Positions 12,176-24,200 of a stretch of 64,000 nt of DNA are shown one piece after another. The DNA comes from Moniliella sp. 'wahieum'. Lineage: Eukaryota > Basidiomycota > Moniliellomycetes > Moniliellales > Moniliellaceae. How positions within the stretch are numbered: position 1 is the first letter of the stretch; every line of letters begins with the position of its first letter. The position numbers and the translations under genes were made by a program. Where the stretch lies: assembly GCA_003971905.1 (NCBI GenBank), contig RSEE01000108.1, positions 124,001-188,000 of the forward strand. Direction: 5' to 3'. Below the pieces are notes generated by a model that searched no databases, was not told the origin of the DNA, and saw nothing but the letters and a program-made list of their open reading frames with translations.

Positions 12176-15100
12176 ATGAGCACCGCCCTCCACCTGCCCC
12201 CGCCCCCACCGCCACCCTGGGCCGCCGCCTCTCCCGCCGCAGCCCAGGCGAGCACCTCCGACCGCCTCGCGCGTCTCGTCCACATGCTCACCGCCATGGC
12301 CCAGTGGGAAGAGAGCCGGCAAGCATGGTGGACCACATGCATCCTACCCTTGGCGCCCACCTCCGCCGCCGCCCGCGCCCACGCCACTCGTCTCGCCACC
12401 TTGTCCCCCCCCACTGCTGCCGACGCTCCGGTTGTCGATGGCGTCCCGCCCGACGCAACCCCTCTTCCCGAGCGCGGCCGACGCGCCTACCGGGGACGAG
12501 TCCCCGTCCCAGCCCCACTCCCCGTCCCGACTTTCCCCGCCAAGTCCACCCCCCTCGTCCTCTACCCCGCGCTTTTGGACCAAGCAGAAGATCTGATGCT
12601 TCGCCTCTGGTCGCATCGCTGGGCCAGCACCCAATTCACCGCCCGCCTCGCCGCCGTCGTCGACAGTTCCTCTTCGCCCCCCACCCAAGCCCAACGAGAG
12701 GCCGGGGTGGGGGCCGAGCCCGTTAGTCCCTTCTCCCTCACCCCCTCGGTGACTGCCCAGCTAGCCCACCGCATTCGACTGCGCCTAGCCTGCACCGCCG
12801 CACGCTCGCTCGTACGCCGATGCAGATGCATGCGCTGCGCACGCGCCTCCATCGCTGGACCTGATGGAGGCGAGTGGGTCCGAAGGCCATGCGTCCATGA
12901 TGCCCATTCCGTCCCAAATGCTCGGTGGCGAGTCCCCGACGACGGTCATGCGCGACCTCGAGTTGGCCTACGTCCCGACCGACGGAGAAGACGAAGAACA
13001 CTCCCCCCTGCCCAAACTGTCAGCAGAAGAGGAACTGCGGCTGCTCAAGGCCCAAGTCCAGGATATTGCTCGCGTGTGCAAAGTACGTACCTCTGGACTT
13101 GGCTTGCTTGGCATTGGCCTTGATCTTGACTTTGGCTTTGGCTATGGAACAGGATGAGTGGCTGACGATACTTTTTTTTTCTCTCTTTCTTCTCATCTCT
13201 CTTTCGCTAGGCGGTCGCGTTTGGTGATCTTTCGCAGTACGTGACGGTCCCCACGCGGGGTCCGGTGATGCAAGATCTGAAGGAGATCATCAACCAGATG
13301 GTCAAGACGCTCTCTGAGTTTACCGCGGACGTGACGCGGGTCAGTTTGGAAGTGGGCACGCAGGGCAAGTTGGGCGGCCAAGTCAAGGCAGAAGGGGTGG
13401 AAGGACGATGGAAAGAACTGAAAGATGTGGTGAACAACTTGGCGATGAACCTGACGAACCAAGTGCGTGGGGTGGGCATGTGCACCAAAGCCGTGGCGCG
13501 GGCGACTTGAGCCAAAAGATCCATGTGCAAGCCGAGGGCGAAGTGGGCGATTTGATCGATACGATGAACACGATGGTGGAGCAGCTGCGCGACTTTGCCA
13601 ATGAGGTGACGCGCGTGTCGAGGGAGGTGGGCTCGATGGGCCAGTTGGGCGGACAAGCCTATGTGCCTGGTGTGGAAGGCGTGTGGGAAGAGTTGACAAT
13701 CAATGTCAATCGAATGTGTTCGAATTTGACGGAACAGGTGCGCTCCATCTCGATGGTCACCACCGCTGTGGCCAAGGGCAATTTGACCAAGACGATCGAC
13801 ATTGAAGCGGAAGGAGAAATGGCGCAGCTGAAGGATACGGTCAACTCGATGGTGGCTCGGTTACGGGTGTTTGCATCCGAGGTGGTCCGCATGTCCATGG
13901 AGGTCGGCACGTACGGCAAGTTGGGCGGCCAAGCGCATGTGCCCAACGTCGAGGGCACATGGAAAGATTTGACCGACAATGTGAATCGGATGGCGGACAA
14001 CTTGACATCGCAAGTGCGCGAGATTGCTCGGGTCACCAAGAATGTGGAAGAAGGAGTGTTGACCGAGTTTATCAATGTCGATGCCAAAGGCGAGATCTTG
14101 GACCTCAAGATCACCGTCAACAATATGGTCAAACAACTCAAAACCTTATCCGACGAGATCATTCGCGTCTCGGTCGAAGTGGGTACCGAAGGCCGCCTGG
14201 GCGGGCAGGCCAACGTACGTGGAGTCAAGGGGCAGTGGCAAGTGCTCACCGACCGAGTCAACATGATGGCCGCCAACCTAACCACCCAGGTCCGCTCCAT
14301 TGCTGCCGTCACCACCGCCGTCGCACGTGGCGACCTAGGCCAGACGATCAATGTCGAGGTGCGGGGGGAGCTGCTGGATCTCAAGTTGACCGTCAACGAG
14401 ATGGTCAAGTTCCTCCGCACCTTCTCCACTGAGGTGACACGTGTGGCCGCGAGGTGGGTACGGAGGGCAAGTTGGGCGGGAAAGCGGTGGTGCTGGGGAT
14501 TGAAGGCACGTGGAAAGACCTGACCGAATCGGTTAACACCATGGCAGGCAACTTGACCTTGCAAGTGCGTACGATCGCGCATGCGACCACCGCGGTGGCC
14601 AATGGCGATCTGAGCCAAAAAGTCACCATTCCCGTGGCGGGAGAGATGCTGGATTTGGTCAATACGATCAGCAACATGATCGATCAACTGTCCTTTTTTG
14701 CGTCCGAGGTGACCCGGTCGCGCGCGAAGTGGGGACAGAAGGCAAGCTGGGTGTACAGGCCGAGGCCAAGGACGTCAAGGGCAAATGGGCAGAGATCACG
14801 GACAATGTCAACATTATGGCCAACAACCTTACTTCGCAAGTACGCGCCTTTGCCCAGATCACTGCCGCCGCCACGGATGGCGACTTTACCCGCTTTGTCA
14901 CGGTCGAGGCCAATGGCGAGATGGACTCGCTCAAGACCAAAATCAACCAGATGGTCTTTAGTCTGCGCGACTCGATCCAAAAGAACACTGCGGCCAGGGA
15001 GGCCGCCGAGTTGGCCAACCGGTCCAAGTCGGAGTTTTTGGCCAACATGTCGCATGAGATTCGAACGCCCATGAACGGCATCATTGGCCTCACCACGCTC

Positions 15101-16611
15101 ACGCTCGAATCCGAGTTGAGCCGTAGCCAACGGGAGAACTTGGTTACCGTCTCGACGTTGGCCAACAACTTGTTGGCCATCATTGATGATATTCTGGACA
15201 TCTCCAAGATCGAAGCGGGACGCATGACGGTCGAGGAAGATCCGTTCAGTTTGCGCAGCATCGTGTTTAGTGTGCTCAAGACCCTGGCGGTACGAGCGAC
15301 ACAGAAAAAGTTACGACTCTTGTACGAGGTGAGTCCCGACTGTCCCGAGCCGCTGGTGGGCGACGCACTGCGTCTCAAACAGATCATCACCAACTTGATT
15401 GGCAATGCGGTCAAGTTTACGGAATCGGGGGGCCGTGTGTTGCTCACGTGCAAGGTAGCGCGCCGGATCAGTGAGGACGAGGTGATGCTTGAATTTTGTG
15501 CGTCCGACTCGGGCATTGGCATCAAGCCTGAAAAACTCGATTTGATCTTTGACACGTTTAGCCAAGCCGACGGCTCGACCACGCGCAAGTACGGTGGCAC
15601 CGGGCTTGGGCTCAGCATTTCTCGACGGCTGGTCAAGTTGATGGGGGGCGACTTGTGGGTGCAAAGTGATTATGGGAAAGGATCCGAGTTTTTCTTTACG
15701 ATGGTGGTGCGGATTGACAAGTTGACGCCCGAGCAGATTGCAGACAAGATGCGGCCCTATGTCGACCGCAACATCTTCTTCCTCGATACTCTGCATGGTC
15801 AGACCGACTTGGTGGACAAACTGCGCCAGCTCAAACTCAATCCGATCCATTGCCATTCGGTCGAGGAAGCGCTGGCGCTTACCCGCCAACACCGTCTGCC
15901 CCGCATCGACTCGATCATCGTCGACTCGATCGATGCCGTGAGCGACGTGCGGATGGTCGAGACGCTGCATTACATCCCCATCAACCTCATCACGCCCTAC
16001 GAGATCACGCTCAGCCTCACCTTCTGTCTCGACAATGGCATCGCTAGCTACATCACCACCCCGGCCTCGGCAGTGGACATTATGTACACCATGCTACCGT
16101 TGCTGGAAAGTGCAGCATCAGTACCGTCCGAAGGCACCACCGACGTGACCTACGACATTCTCTTGGCTGAAGACAACCAAGTCAACCAAAAGCTCGCCGT
16201 CAAGATGCTGAGCAACCAAGGGCACCGGATCGACGTTGTGCCCAACGGCGCCGAGGCAGTGGACGCGGTGAAGCACAAGGCGTACGATGTGATCCTGATG
16301 GACGTGTCGATGCCGATCATGGGCGGGATCGAGGCAACGATGGCGATTCGAGAGTGGGAGAAGGAAGAAGGGATTGAAGAGACAGCAGTACCGATCATTG
16401 CCCTCACAGCCCACGCCATGTTGGGCGACAAGGAACGCTGTCTCAAGCAGGCATGAACGCCTATGTCTCCAAGCCCATCCGACGCGCCGAACTCATCACC
16501 ACCCTTCACAACCTCCTGCCGCCAGGACGAGTGTGGCCGCGACCGACCAACCCAAGCCACGAAGGACTGAGTCCCAAAGACAAATTGGCGCTCGCTACCG
16601 CAGGACGATAG
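12176..16611 (+). CDS. NIK1: Group III hybrid histidine kinase with multiple HAMP units (Nik1/Os-1 type)
   Basis: A cytoplasmic osmosensing hybrid kinase that feeds the HOG MAP-kinase phosphorelay; this class is the genetic target of phenylpyrrole and dicarboximide fungicides. The N-terminal part (12176 to about 13083) is Pro/Ala-rich and ends in a coiled stretch [17 protein letters not shown]. An intron at 13084-13210 (gtacgt..cgctag) joins it to a row of HAMP-like units repeating GDLSQ/GEMxxLKxTVNxM, of which I count seven between 13211 and about 14990. Then come the H box [14 protein letters not shown] (His codon 15053-15055), HATPase motifs GNAVKF, DSGIGI and GGTGLGLSI, and a receiver domain with phosphoacceptor Asp at 16301-16303 in VILMDVSMP and the later KPI motif. 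The frame shifts near 12800, 13500, 14450, 14720 and 16453; most are resolved by one extra G or C. The start is chosen at 12176 after the microsatellites. Confidence 0.93.
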
Positions 16612-17919
16612 TCTCGTCGATCCTCCTGGGCCAAGGTGGGAGGTCAGACTATTTTGTCTTGTTCCTGTCGCGTCGGCCCAGTACATCCAAGTGGATCCGA
16701 CCCAGGTCTCCATACAACGTCTTCCTACTCTGTACAAGGTCTCTCTGTACACTACCCACCAGTCGTAGGAGTTGGTTGCCTTCCCCCCCCGCCCCTTCGC
16801 TTTTTGCCCCTGTCGTTCGGGCACCCCTTCACCATCTTGCTTAGTTGCACTCCCTCCCAGCTCCCCGCTTCCGTTGGACTGTCCCCTTCCCCCTCTTTTC
16901 TCCGCGCCATCGTGTACAGAAGATACCTCACCGTGTGCCCTCCTTGCAGATGTTGCCACCACCCTCTTCACTCCCCTTTCTCTTTCCTTCACTTCCATCC
17001 GCTCCACCCCCGTGCCTTTTAGGACGCTTTGCTCTGGCCTCCTGCGCTCACCTCAACATGGAACGCGTGAGGAAGGATGAAGTCGCGCGTGCACATCTTT
17101 TTCCTATGATGCAAACCAGGTTTTTCTGTCTCGCTCTTTCATGTCTGCAGTGGCAGTCTCGTGCCCCAGGCCAACCATGCATGACACCGCATCGCATATA
17201 CTCTTAGTAGTATCGTCGTTTCACTATAGTAGGAACCGGCGCACCGGGGGGGGGGCTTCGTCCATCCGCGCTGGCAATTAGGGCCGCGGACAAAAGGAAC
17301 ACTATGTATTACTCAGGTTGGAAAGGGTGGTGATCGAGGTAATCACCCATCAGGTGGAACGTTTATACGTTGATACGTTGATACTTCTTTCCCATTCTTG
17401 GGAGGCTGACGGCCAGAAACCCCACTATACTCTCTGGTGACCGGTGTTTTCACCTGGAGCGTATGTGGGGGGGATCAAAGGGTTGTTTTTTGTGGATTCG
17501 TATGTATAAGTTTTGAGACTCGTCAGTTGACGCACAACAACGCAATTGCTATTATTAGAGTAGCGTGCACATGTGCACTGGGCCCGCATGTGTTCGAAGG
17601 CGACTGGATACTGTAATAATAAGGCCTGACAATGGAGCACGCGCGTGGTTAGAAGAAACGACGGAGAGTACTACTGAATGCGTCCGTTGGTGCTGGCCTT
17701 GTGGGCTGCATTAGGGACTAGTATTAAGGGCCACGCGAAACCAGGTGCTACATATACATGTAACCCTCCGGGCATTTGGGGAAGGGGAGCGGAGGTGAGA
17801 AGATGGAACACAACGAGGGAATGCAAGCAATCATTCAGTGAGAGGAGTGTGAGAACAAATAAAAGAGGACGAAAGAGGCAACCGTCTGGCTGCCATCCGT
17901 GTGCATGATCAACGATCAC
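16612..17919. other. Convergent intergenic region
   Basis: Between the ends of the histidine kinase (+) and the RhoGEF (-). Pyrimidine-rich DNA at 16620-17060 is probably 3' untranslated sequence. tacgttgatacgttgatac repeats lie at about 17366-17384. No gene is recognised. Confidence 0.45.
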
Positions 17920-20900
17920 TTACCCCCGCGCCTGAACGGCCTCAACGGTCTGGGCAAAATCGTTGGCCCACGCCTGGGCAGCAGCAGGCGAGGCGGTCGA
18001 AAGGTATAGATGGATTTCGAGTCGCGCAGGCGCACCGTTTCGCCTTGTACGGCCATCTGTTCGGGCGAGCAGAGGTCGATCAACGCGCGCAGGGTGGGGG
18101 GATGGGCGAGGGAGGAGAAGGGGTCGTCGGCGCACAGGGAATCAGGTCCAACGATCTAGTTCCTTTACCTTGCCCGGTGGCCAGGGGCAAAAGGAGCACA
18201 AGCATCGGTACAGAGCAACAGGGTTACCTGAGCCGCCGTCTCCTCTTGGTCCAGCACATCCACCTTGACTGGTTCTTCTTCTGCTGGTGGTGTTGGTGTT
18301 GATGTTGGTTGTGGCGGTGTTGGTGATTGTGGTTGTCTCCTCTGGCCCCGTTGTTCCCTCCTCGGCGGCAGAAGGACGGACATAAGTCTGGGCCAGACGG
18401 ACAATGCGATGAAGACGCAACGTTCCGTCCCTGACAAGTTTGCGGTGGGGCTGTACGAGGAGGCCCATGCGTCCGTGCAAGTACAGACCGCCTAAGCGGT
18501 CTTGCCAAGCATACAGCCGCCGCTCCCGCTCGGCTTGGCGTTGCGCCTCGTTCATCGCCTTGGCCATGCGCAGGATACAGCTGAGCGCGGTGGGGACCGC
18601 GTGCGCCGGCTGACCTTCGCCCGTCAACCCGGCCGGAAGGCAGCGCAGCAGTTCTTCCAGCATTAGTTGGTAGCGCGGGATTCGCTGCACGGGCAGGAGA
18701 AGGTAACTGTGCAGTGCCAACGACGCGCTGCGCGGGTCGGCCTGGGCACGCTTCAAGTACTTTTGAATGGCTTTGCGCTGTGCAAGCGGTTCCGTCTCGG
18801 CCTGGGGGACACGCTGCCGGTTTCAGGAACGGTAGAGGGAGAGACGTGGGACCCCAAAGCGCCTGAAGACGCATTCCATTTGCGCAACGTGCTGGGTCGC
18901 GGTTGCGATGCTGCCTTGGTCTTGAGACTCTCCATCCCGCTCGGCAGGGGCTGGGACCAGCGGGCGAGAATGTGCTGCGCCTCGTCGCAGTGGCTCACAA
19001 AGGATGCGTACATACGCAACAGCGCAGCATGTTCAACAAACACCGTGGCAGCCGCAACCGCCGCTCGTACCGACGTTTCCTCCTCCTGTCCCGTCCCCAT
19101 CGACAACAGAGGCGCCAACGCGTCCCGCAGCGCGGGCAAAACGCTTCTTGGTGTACGTGCAACAGCGATTCAACGTTACCAAATACCATTCGGACCTGCG
19201 AAGCCGACACGGGCGATTTGGTGCCCTTGAGCGGGACGAGGTAGACGCTAACCAACGCCTGCAACCCTTTGACGTACGACTCTTCCGACCGCAAGAGCTC
19301 AAGTAAGATCCGTTGTCGTCGCTCGCTGTCTGGCTTGGCCAACGAACGTACCTGCGCCACATGGGCCGCTACCTCTGGCTCGCTCGTTCCCATCCATTCG
19401 ACGAGCCCGGCCAGGGGGAAGGAGCCTGGCGCAGGTTGACCAGGAGGGCAGGATGGATCGTTAACTGCCCCGGTACTCGTGCGGTCGAGCGAGGGGGTAG
19501 CGGTGTGAGCGACCTGGGTGTGCTGGGGCGCAGAGGGTGGGTGGGCGCAGGGCAAGACTCAAGCGGGCAAGACAAGTCTTCCAAATCACGTAGGTACCGG
19601 AACAGACCCTGCAACTGGATTTGGTGCTGTTGCTTGCGCCGTTGGGATCGGTCCGCCTCTTCTTCCGAGACAGATAGCTGGTGCAGGGCTGAATCAAGAA
19701 GACCCAGATCGGGGAGACTGGTATTCCCGTCGTGCGAAGAGTGAGAAAGAACGCTGTTGCACCCTGGTTTGACCGCCACCGCCTGGCTGCAACAAAGTGG
19801 ACGAGAAGAGGGTGGTGTGCCTTTCTTCCTCTTCCGTGGCCGGTGGGGTTGCGAGGCCAAATACAGTTTCGATCGTAGATCCGTCCAAGTCGGTCTCGAG
19901 GCCCGCACCGGGGGCCTTGTGGGACCGCTTGAGTTTCTCTGCAAAACGTCGGCTTTTGCTCTTTTTGAACTGAGGCGTCTTGTCGGGTGCGAGACGAGCG
20001 GACCACGCGCTGGGTGGGCCCAACGGCGCATTGGGACTCTTCGATCGAGCGGTAGGAAGGGTGGGCATCGATGGCGCCCGGGCGTCTGCGCCGTACGGGC
20101 CGAGAGAAGAAGAGGGTGCCAGGGGCTCGGCGGTGCCGACACTGGATGTGGACAAGGATCCTCGGCCCGACGAAAGCGAAAGCGAAGGGTGGGATGACGA
20201 GCGCGGGTAGAGGAAAGCAGGTGAGAAAGCGTCCGAGGCGAGGACCGCGTCGGAGCAGAAGCAAGTACCGGCCCCACCACTTCTCTCCACGGTTCCAACA
20301 GCGGGTTGCCCTCCAAGTGCAGGACCGAGAGATGGAGGAGCTTGTGCAGCCACAGGGGAGGCATGGTCAGACGGTTGTTCGCCAAGCTCAGCACAGTAAG
20401 GTGCGGAAGTGAGGCCAATCCGGCAGGCACCTCAGTCGCCCCCGTCGAATCCCAAATCAAGACTTGGAGGTTGGTCAGCTGATTGAGCCAGGAGGGTGGG
20501 CTGCCGAGGGGGTGCGGGATACGTTGAGTTCGCGCAGCGACGTGCACAGGCTCAGTGTGGTCGGCATCCGGTTCAGCATGCAGTCGCTCACGTCGAGCGT
20601 GAGCAGTGAGCTGGCCATGGTAGGTAACACCACTTGCAGCAACTCCTCGAGCGGCCCATCGTGTGTGCCGGGGATGTGCAGGTGCTGGATGGGTCCGTCG
20701 TGTCCAATTTTGGCCAACGCAATTGCTACCTCCCTTACCGACTTGTGCTCCAGGACGACCTTGCCCGCCCCAGGTGGCAAGCGAGGCAGGGCATCGCTCG
20801 TTGCCCCGGATGCAGATGGGCCGCAAGTGGGGACGGTGGGCTCCGGGAGATTGTCGTCCGGTTCGGGTGGTTCGAGTGCCATGCTCTCGTTGCTCTGGAC

Positions 20901-21259
20901 CGACTCGGGGGGGACGAAGGCCGCTTGATCTCCCACTCCAACTCGCCTTCCTCATCGGCCACAATGTCCAGGCCGTAGCGGGGCTCGCACCGTGTCAGCT
21001 CAGGAAGTGGCGGGTGCTCGAGGTCAAGGGAGTGCTGTGTGGCGGAGGTGGTGGCACTATGCACAGTCCAGAGCGAGGCACGGGAGGCGCGGGTGGACGA
21101 GCTGTAGCGCGTCGAGCCGCTGTACCGGGCGGCACCGCCGAAGCGCGAGGCTGGATCGGTGCCCTGCGGTGTGGGTTGGTGTGGTAGCAGGGGACGCGGG
21201 GGGAGGGGAGTGTACATGAGCGCACGCTTGTCGGCCGTGTCGGGGAGGGCGGGGCGCAT
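17920..21259 (-). CDS. Leucine-rich-repeat Rho guanine nucleotide exchange factor (LRR-DH-PH)
   Basis: A Dbl-type exchange factor for Rho/Cdc42-family GTPases carrying N-terminal leucine-rich repeats. From a likely start at 21259 the order is: a Ser/Arg-rich N-terminus (ARYSGSTRYSSSTRASRAS), an acidic linker, LRRs (LLTLDVSDCMLNRMP, LRELNVSR, LTNLQVLIW, LPHLTVLSLANNRL, LLHLSVLHLEGNPL; about 20300-20640), a long Ser/Pro/Lys-rich middle, then the DH domain starting RQRILLELLRSEESYVKGLQ (about 19300) and including SYLLLPVQRIPRYQLMLEELL (about 18690). The PH end, LCSPEQMAVQGETVRLRDSKSI and AAQAWANDFAQTVEA, lies just before the stop at 17920. Several frame changes (near 20940, 20510, 20260, 19500, 19110, 18770, 18240, 18000) are probably a mix of base errors and small introns. 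The RIPRYQLML helix makes the DH call secure. Confidence 0.82.
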
Positions 21260-24200
21260 GTGGGGCGGGGGCGAGGCTAGCAGTGGTGGGACAGGTGGCC
21301 GTGGATGGGAAGAGACGGTTGGAGGGCAGGCAGGCAGGCAGCGATGGAGACGCGGTCGCGGTGGGAGCGCATGAGCCACGGGACGGACTGCGGCTGGGGA
21401 TGGCCATGGTTGTGCGGCCACGAGGAGGAGGAGGAGGAGGAGGAGAGGTGGTGGTGGAGGGGGACGGGGAGGGGCGGCAGCAGCAGGGAGCAGGAAGAAG
21501 AGGCGAACGACCGCACAACCAAGCGCTCCAGAGCGAAGCAACGCCCAGGCAACGCCCAGGTGCCGGCTTCTCCCCGTGTCTTGCTTGTATCTCAGGTCCC
21601 CTGATCGGCCTGGTGAATGGTTATCGATTATCGAATTAATGATCTTAAGGACTGCTCACCGGTCACCGGTCGCAGCTCAGTGTGCCCCAACGCAATACAG
21701 CGGAAAGCTTAAAGCAGAAGGCACGACGCGGAGCACACTGGCGCCGTTCGAAGAGGATGTGTGCAGGCACAGCAGCACACAGTGGAGCAGCGCCGCCCCG
21801 CCCGCGCCGTCGTCCCTGGTCACCGGTCCCAGCGTCACCCATCATCCGTCACACTGTGGCGCCTATCGCGCAAGGCGCAGCGCCAGTGTCGAGGTGCTAG
21901 CCATCGACCATCCCGAATCGTCCTCACATCAATCTCACACCCGAAACAGGCAACAAGGGCCTCAGGAACCGACCAACACGTCTGATCAGGAACTGCTGGC
22001 CTGCAGACCCTGCCTACCCTGCCTGTCGTGTCCCCTAGGGGGCTCCTGTTTCTTTTGCACCGCGTGTGGACATACAAGCGGATGACCATAGGATCAGTAG
22101 TGCGTTCAGCACGTTGAATGATCGATGAAAACGGTAGGCTTAACGTTGCTGTTGACCGATCGTTGTGCGTTGACCCGATTGACCACGTTGACACGTTGAC
22201 CACCATCCCCACCACCGCTGAGGCTCAGCACTCACAGCCTCAGCGCTGCGCTATAGGGTCGAGGGTCGCCCGCCACATGTCACATGTCACACATGTCGCA
22301 ACTAAGAAGACCTAAAATCTTGCCCTGGCCCTAGGGCAGGCCCTGGCCCCACGTCAACTCCACGAGGTTTCCCACCACCCCTTTCCTCGTTTGTCCTATC
22401 GGGCAAAACTTGTTTTGCGCACAGCGTACGCGGTGGGTATAATTGGCGAGACCTGCCTATAGCACCGTGCTCTCGCCTCTCAGATCTGAGATCTGATCCG
22501 TGACAGCGTTCGGCACGGAGAAGTCTCCGGACTCGGTGGCAACGCGCTCCACTTGCTCCTGTGGCTCCTGAGGTCAGGGCAGAGCCTACCGAACGTTCAA
22601 CGTTCAATGTTCAGTGCTGAGCCGGGGGAGCAATCCACACCCCATCCCTTAGTTGGGTTATTCCCTGGCCCCCGTCGGTCCTACTTTTTTTCTTGCCCTA
22701 GTACTGTTGCGACGGTGACTGACTTTACCGATCGCGGTGCCCTGCCGGCCTCACTATGCTCACTTAGTACCCCCGAGGCTCCGCGGGCTGCCAAAACGCT
22801 GATGCAGGCGTAACCGCGTAAGCCAACGATACCAGTAGCCTTTTCTGCTGTAGCCCTCGTCCTACTTCCTACCACCAACACCCATCTCTCGCCCGCAATC
22901 GATCACCTACGCTACTGTCCTAACCGCTTCGGCATCCATTGCGGTCTCCATAGCCGGGTGGGCCAGGACGTGGCTACACTCCCTTGCCCCACCTCCCGCC
23001 TGTCTTTTCCCGCTCTCTTATTCACGTGAAGCTCGACTCCACACACTCCATCACAGCAAATGATGGACGGTTGAACGGAATGCGCAGTATGCAATGTTCA
23101 ATTCGTGCGGGCCGCATTACGTAACATGCGAGGTCGTGTGGCGCTGCCCCACTGCTGCGCCGCTGGGTCGGACTAGCAGTGCCCTGCCGGCTCCACAGCC
23201 CCACCAGCTCCACCTGGGCTCTTCTCCGCCTCTCGATCTCCGCGTCACGCGTCATCGACCATCGCTCCCGACGTTTGTTGTGTATTGCTTGGGTGCACCT
23301 GGCGCAGAGTGTGTACGGGTCCATGGAAAAGAAAAGTCTCCTCGATGGCCTTTTCTGTCGGTCGGGTCGATCGGGGTTTTGTGTTCAGAGAAAGATCCGG
23401 AGTGTGGTGCCACATATCCTTGTGACACTGCACCGTCTCTTCGACATCTGTGCATCTCACTGGAGATCACCGCTCAGCGCTTCAGCGCCACAGGCAAACA
23501 AACACGCTCGCTGTACTTAGTAGTTGCCACTTCACAAGCTGCAACACTCTCCCCCTCAGTGATACAAAGTTACACCAGTACAAAACATCCCCTCAAAATT
23601 GCCGAGGGCTAGTATGGGGTGCCACTTGGCCCCGCCAGACTGCGTGGGGCGGGGGAAAATGGGCAGTATCTATATACTACCAAGGAAGTATAAGCAAACC
23701 ATCGTCTCACTCGTAGCGCAATATGGATTGTGGCTACAAAAAGTCACAAGACCAAAGGAGCAGGGGTCTCAGGGAAGGAGAAACAGTACGTGAGCACTGC
23801 AAAGATACTACCAAAGTGGGGCCAATCGAATCTCATTCTCTTTTGCCACAACGAAGAACTATTAAATACCGAAGTACTGTTGGATCCAGACTCGCCACAC
23901 GAATAACAAGATGCAAAGCAGGCAAGGGAGTGGAGAACGAACTGATATAACGCCACAGCGAGGAGGAGGTGCGATAAAAGTGATGTGGTGACGTTTAGGA
24001 CGAACTGCACTATCCAAATACGTAGGCTAGAGAATGAACTGTAGTGCCAGGCAGTGGTTAGAAGGGGCCACAGCTTTTTGGAGGATTGTGTGTGCATAAC
24101 AGGACAGCGGCTGGTATATTAAACCACACAACGCTCTTCAATTATTAATGACGGATTAATGACGAACGGATCAATGACGGACAAACTATACGCCTTTGGC

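Noticed and set aside
13659-14687. 342-codon minus-strand frame
   Set aside because: Antisense shadow of the HAMP repeats of the histidine kinase.
12176-16611. Histidine kinase as a pseudogene
   Set aside because: Frame breaks are single missing bases in short G/C runs while all catalytic residues and both phosphoacceptor sites are intact, and the same pattern affects uS5 and Rab8. Sequence error is simpler.
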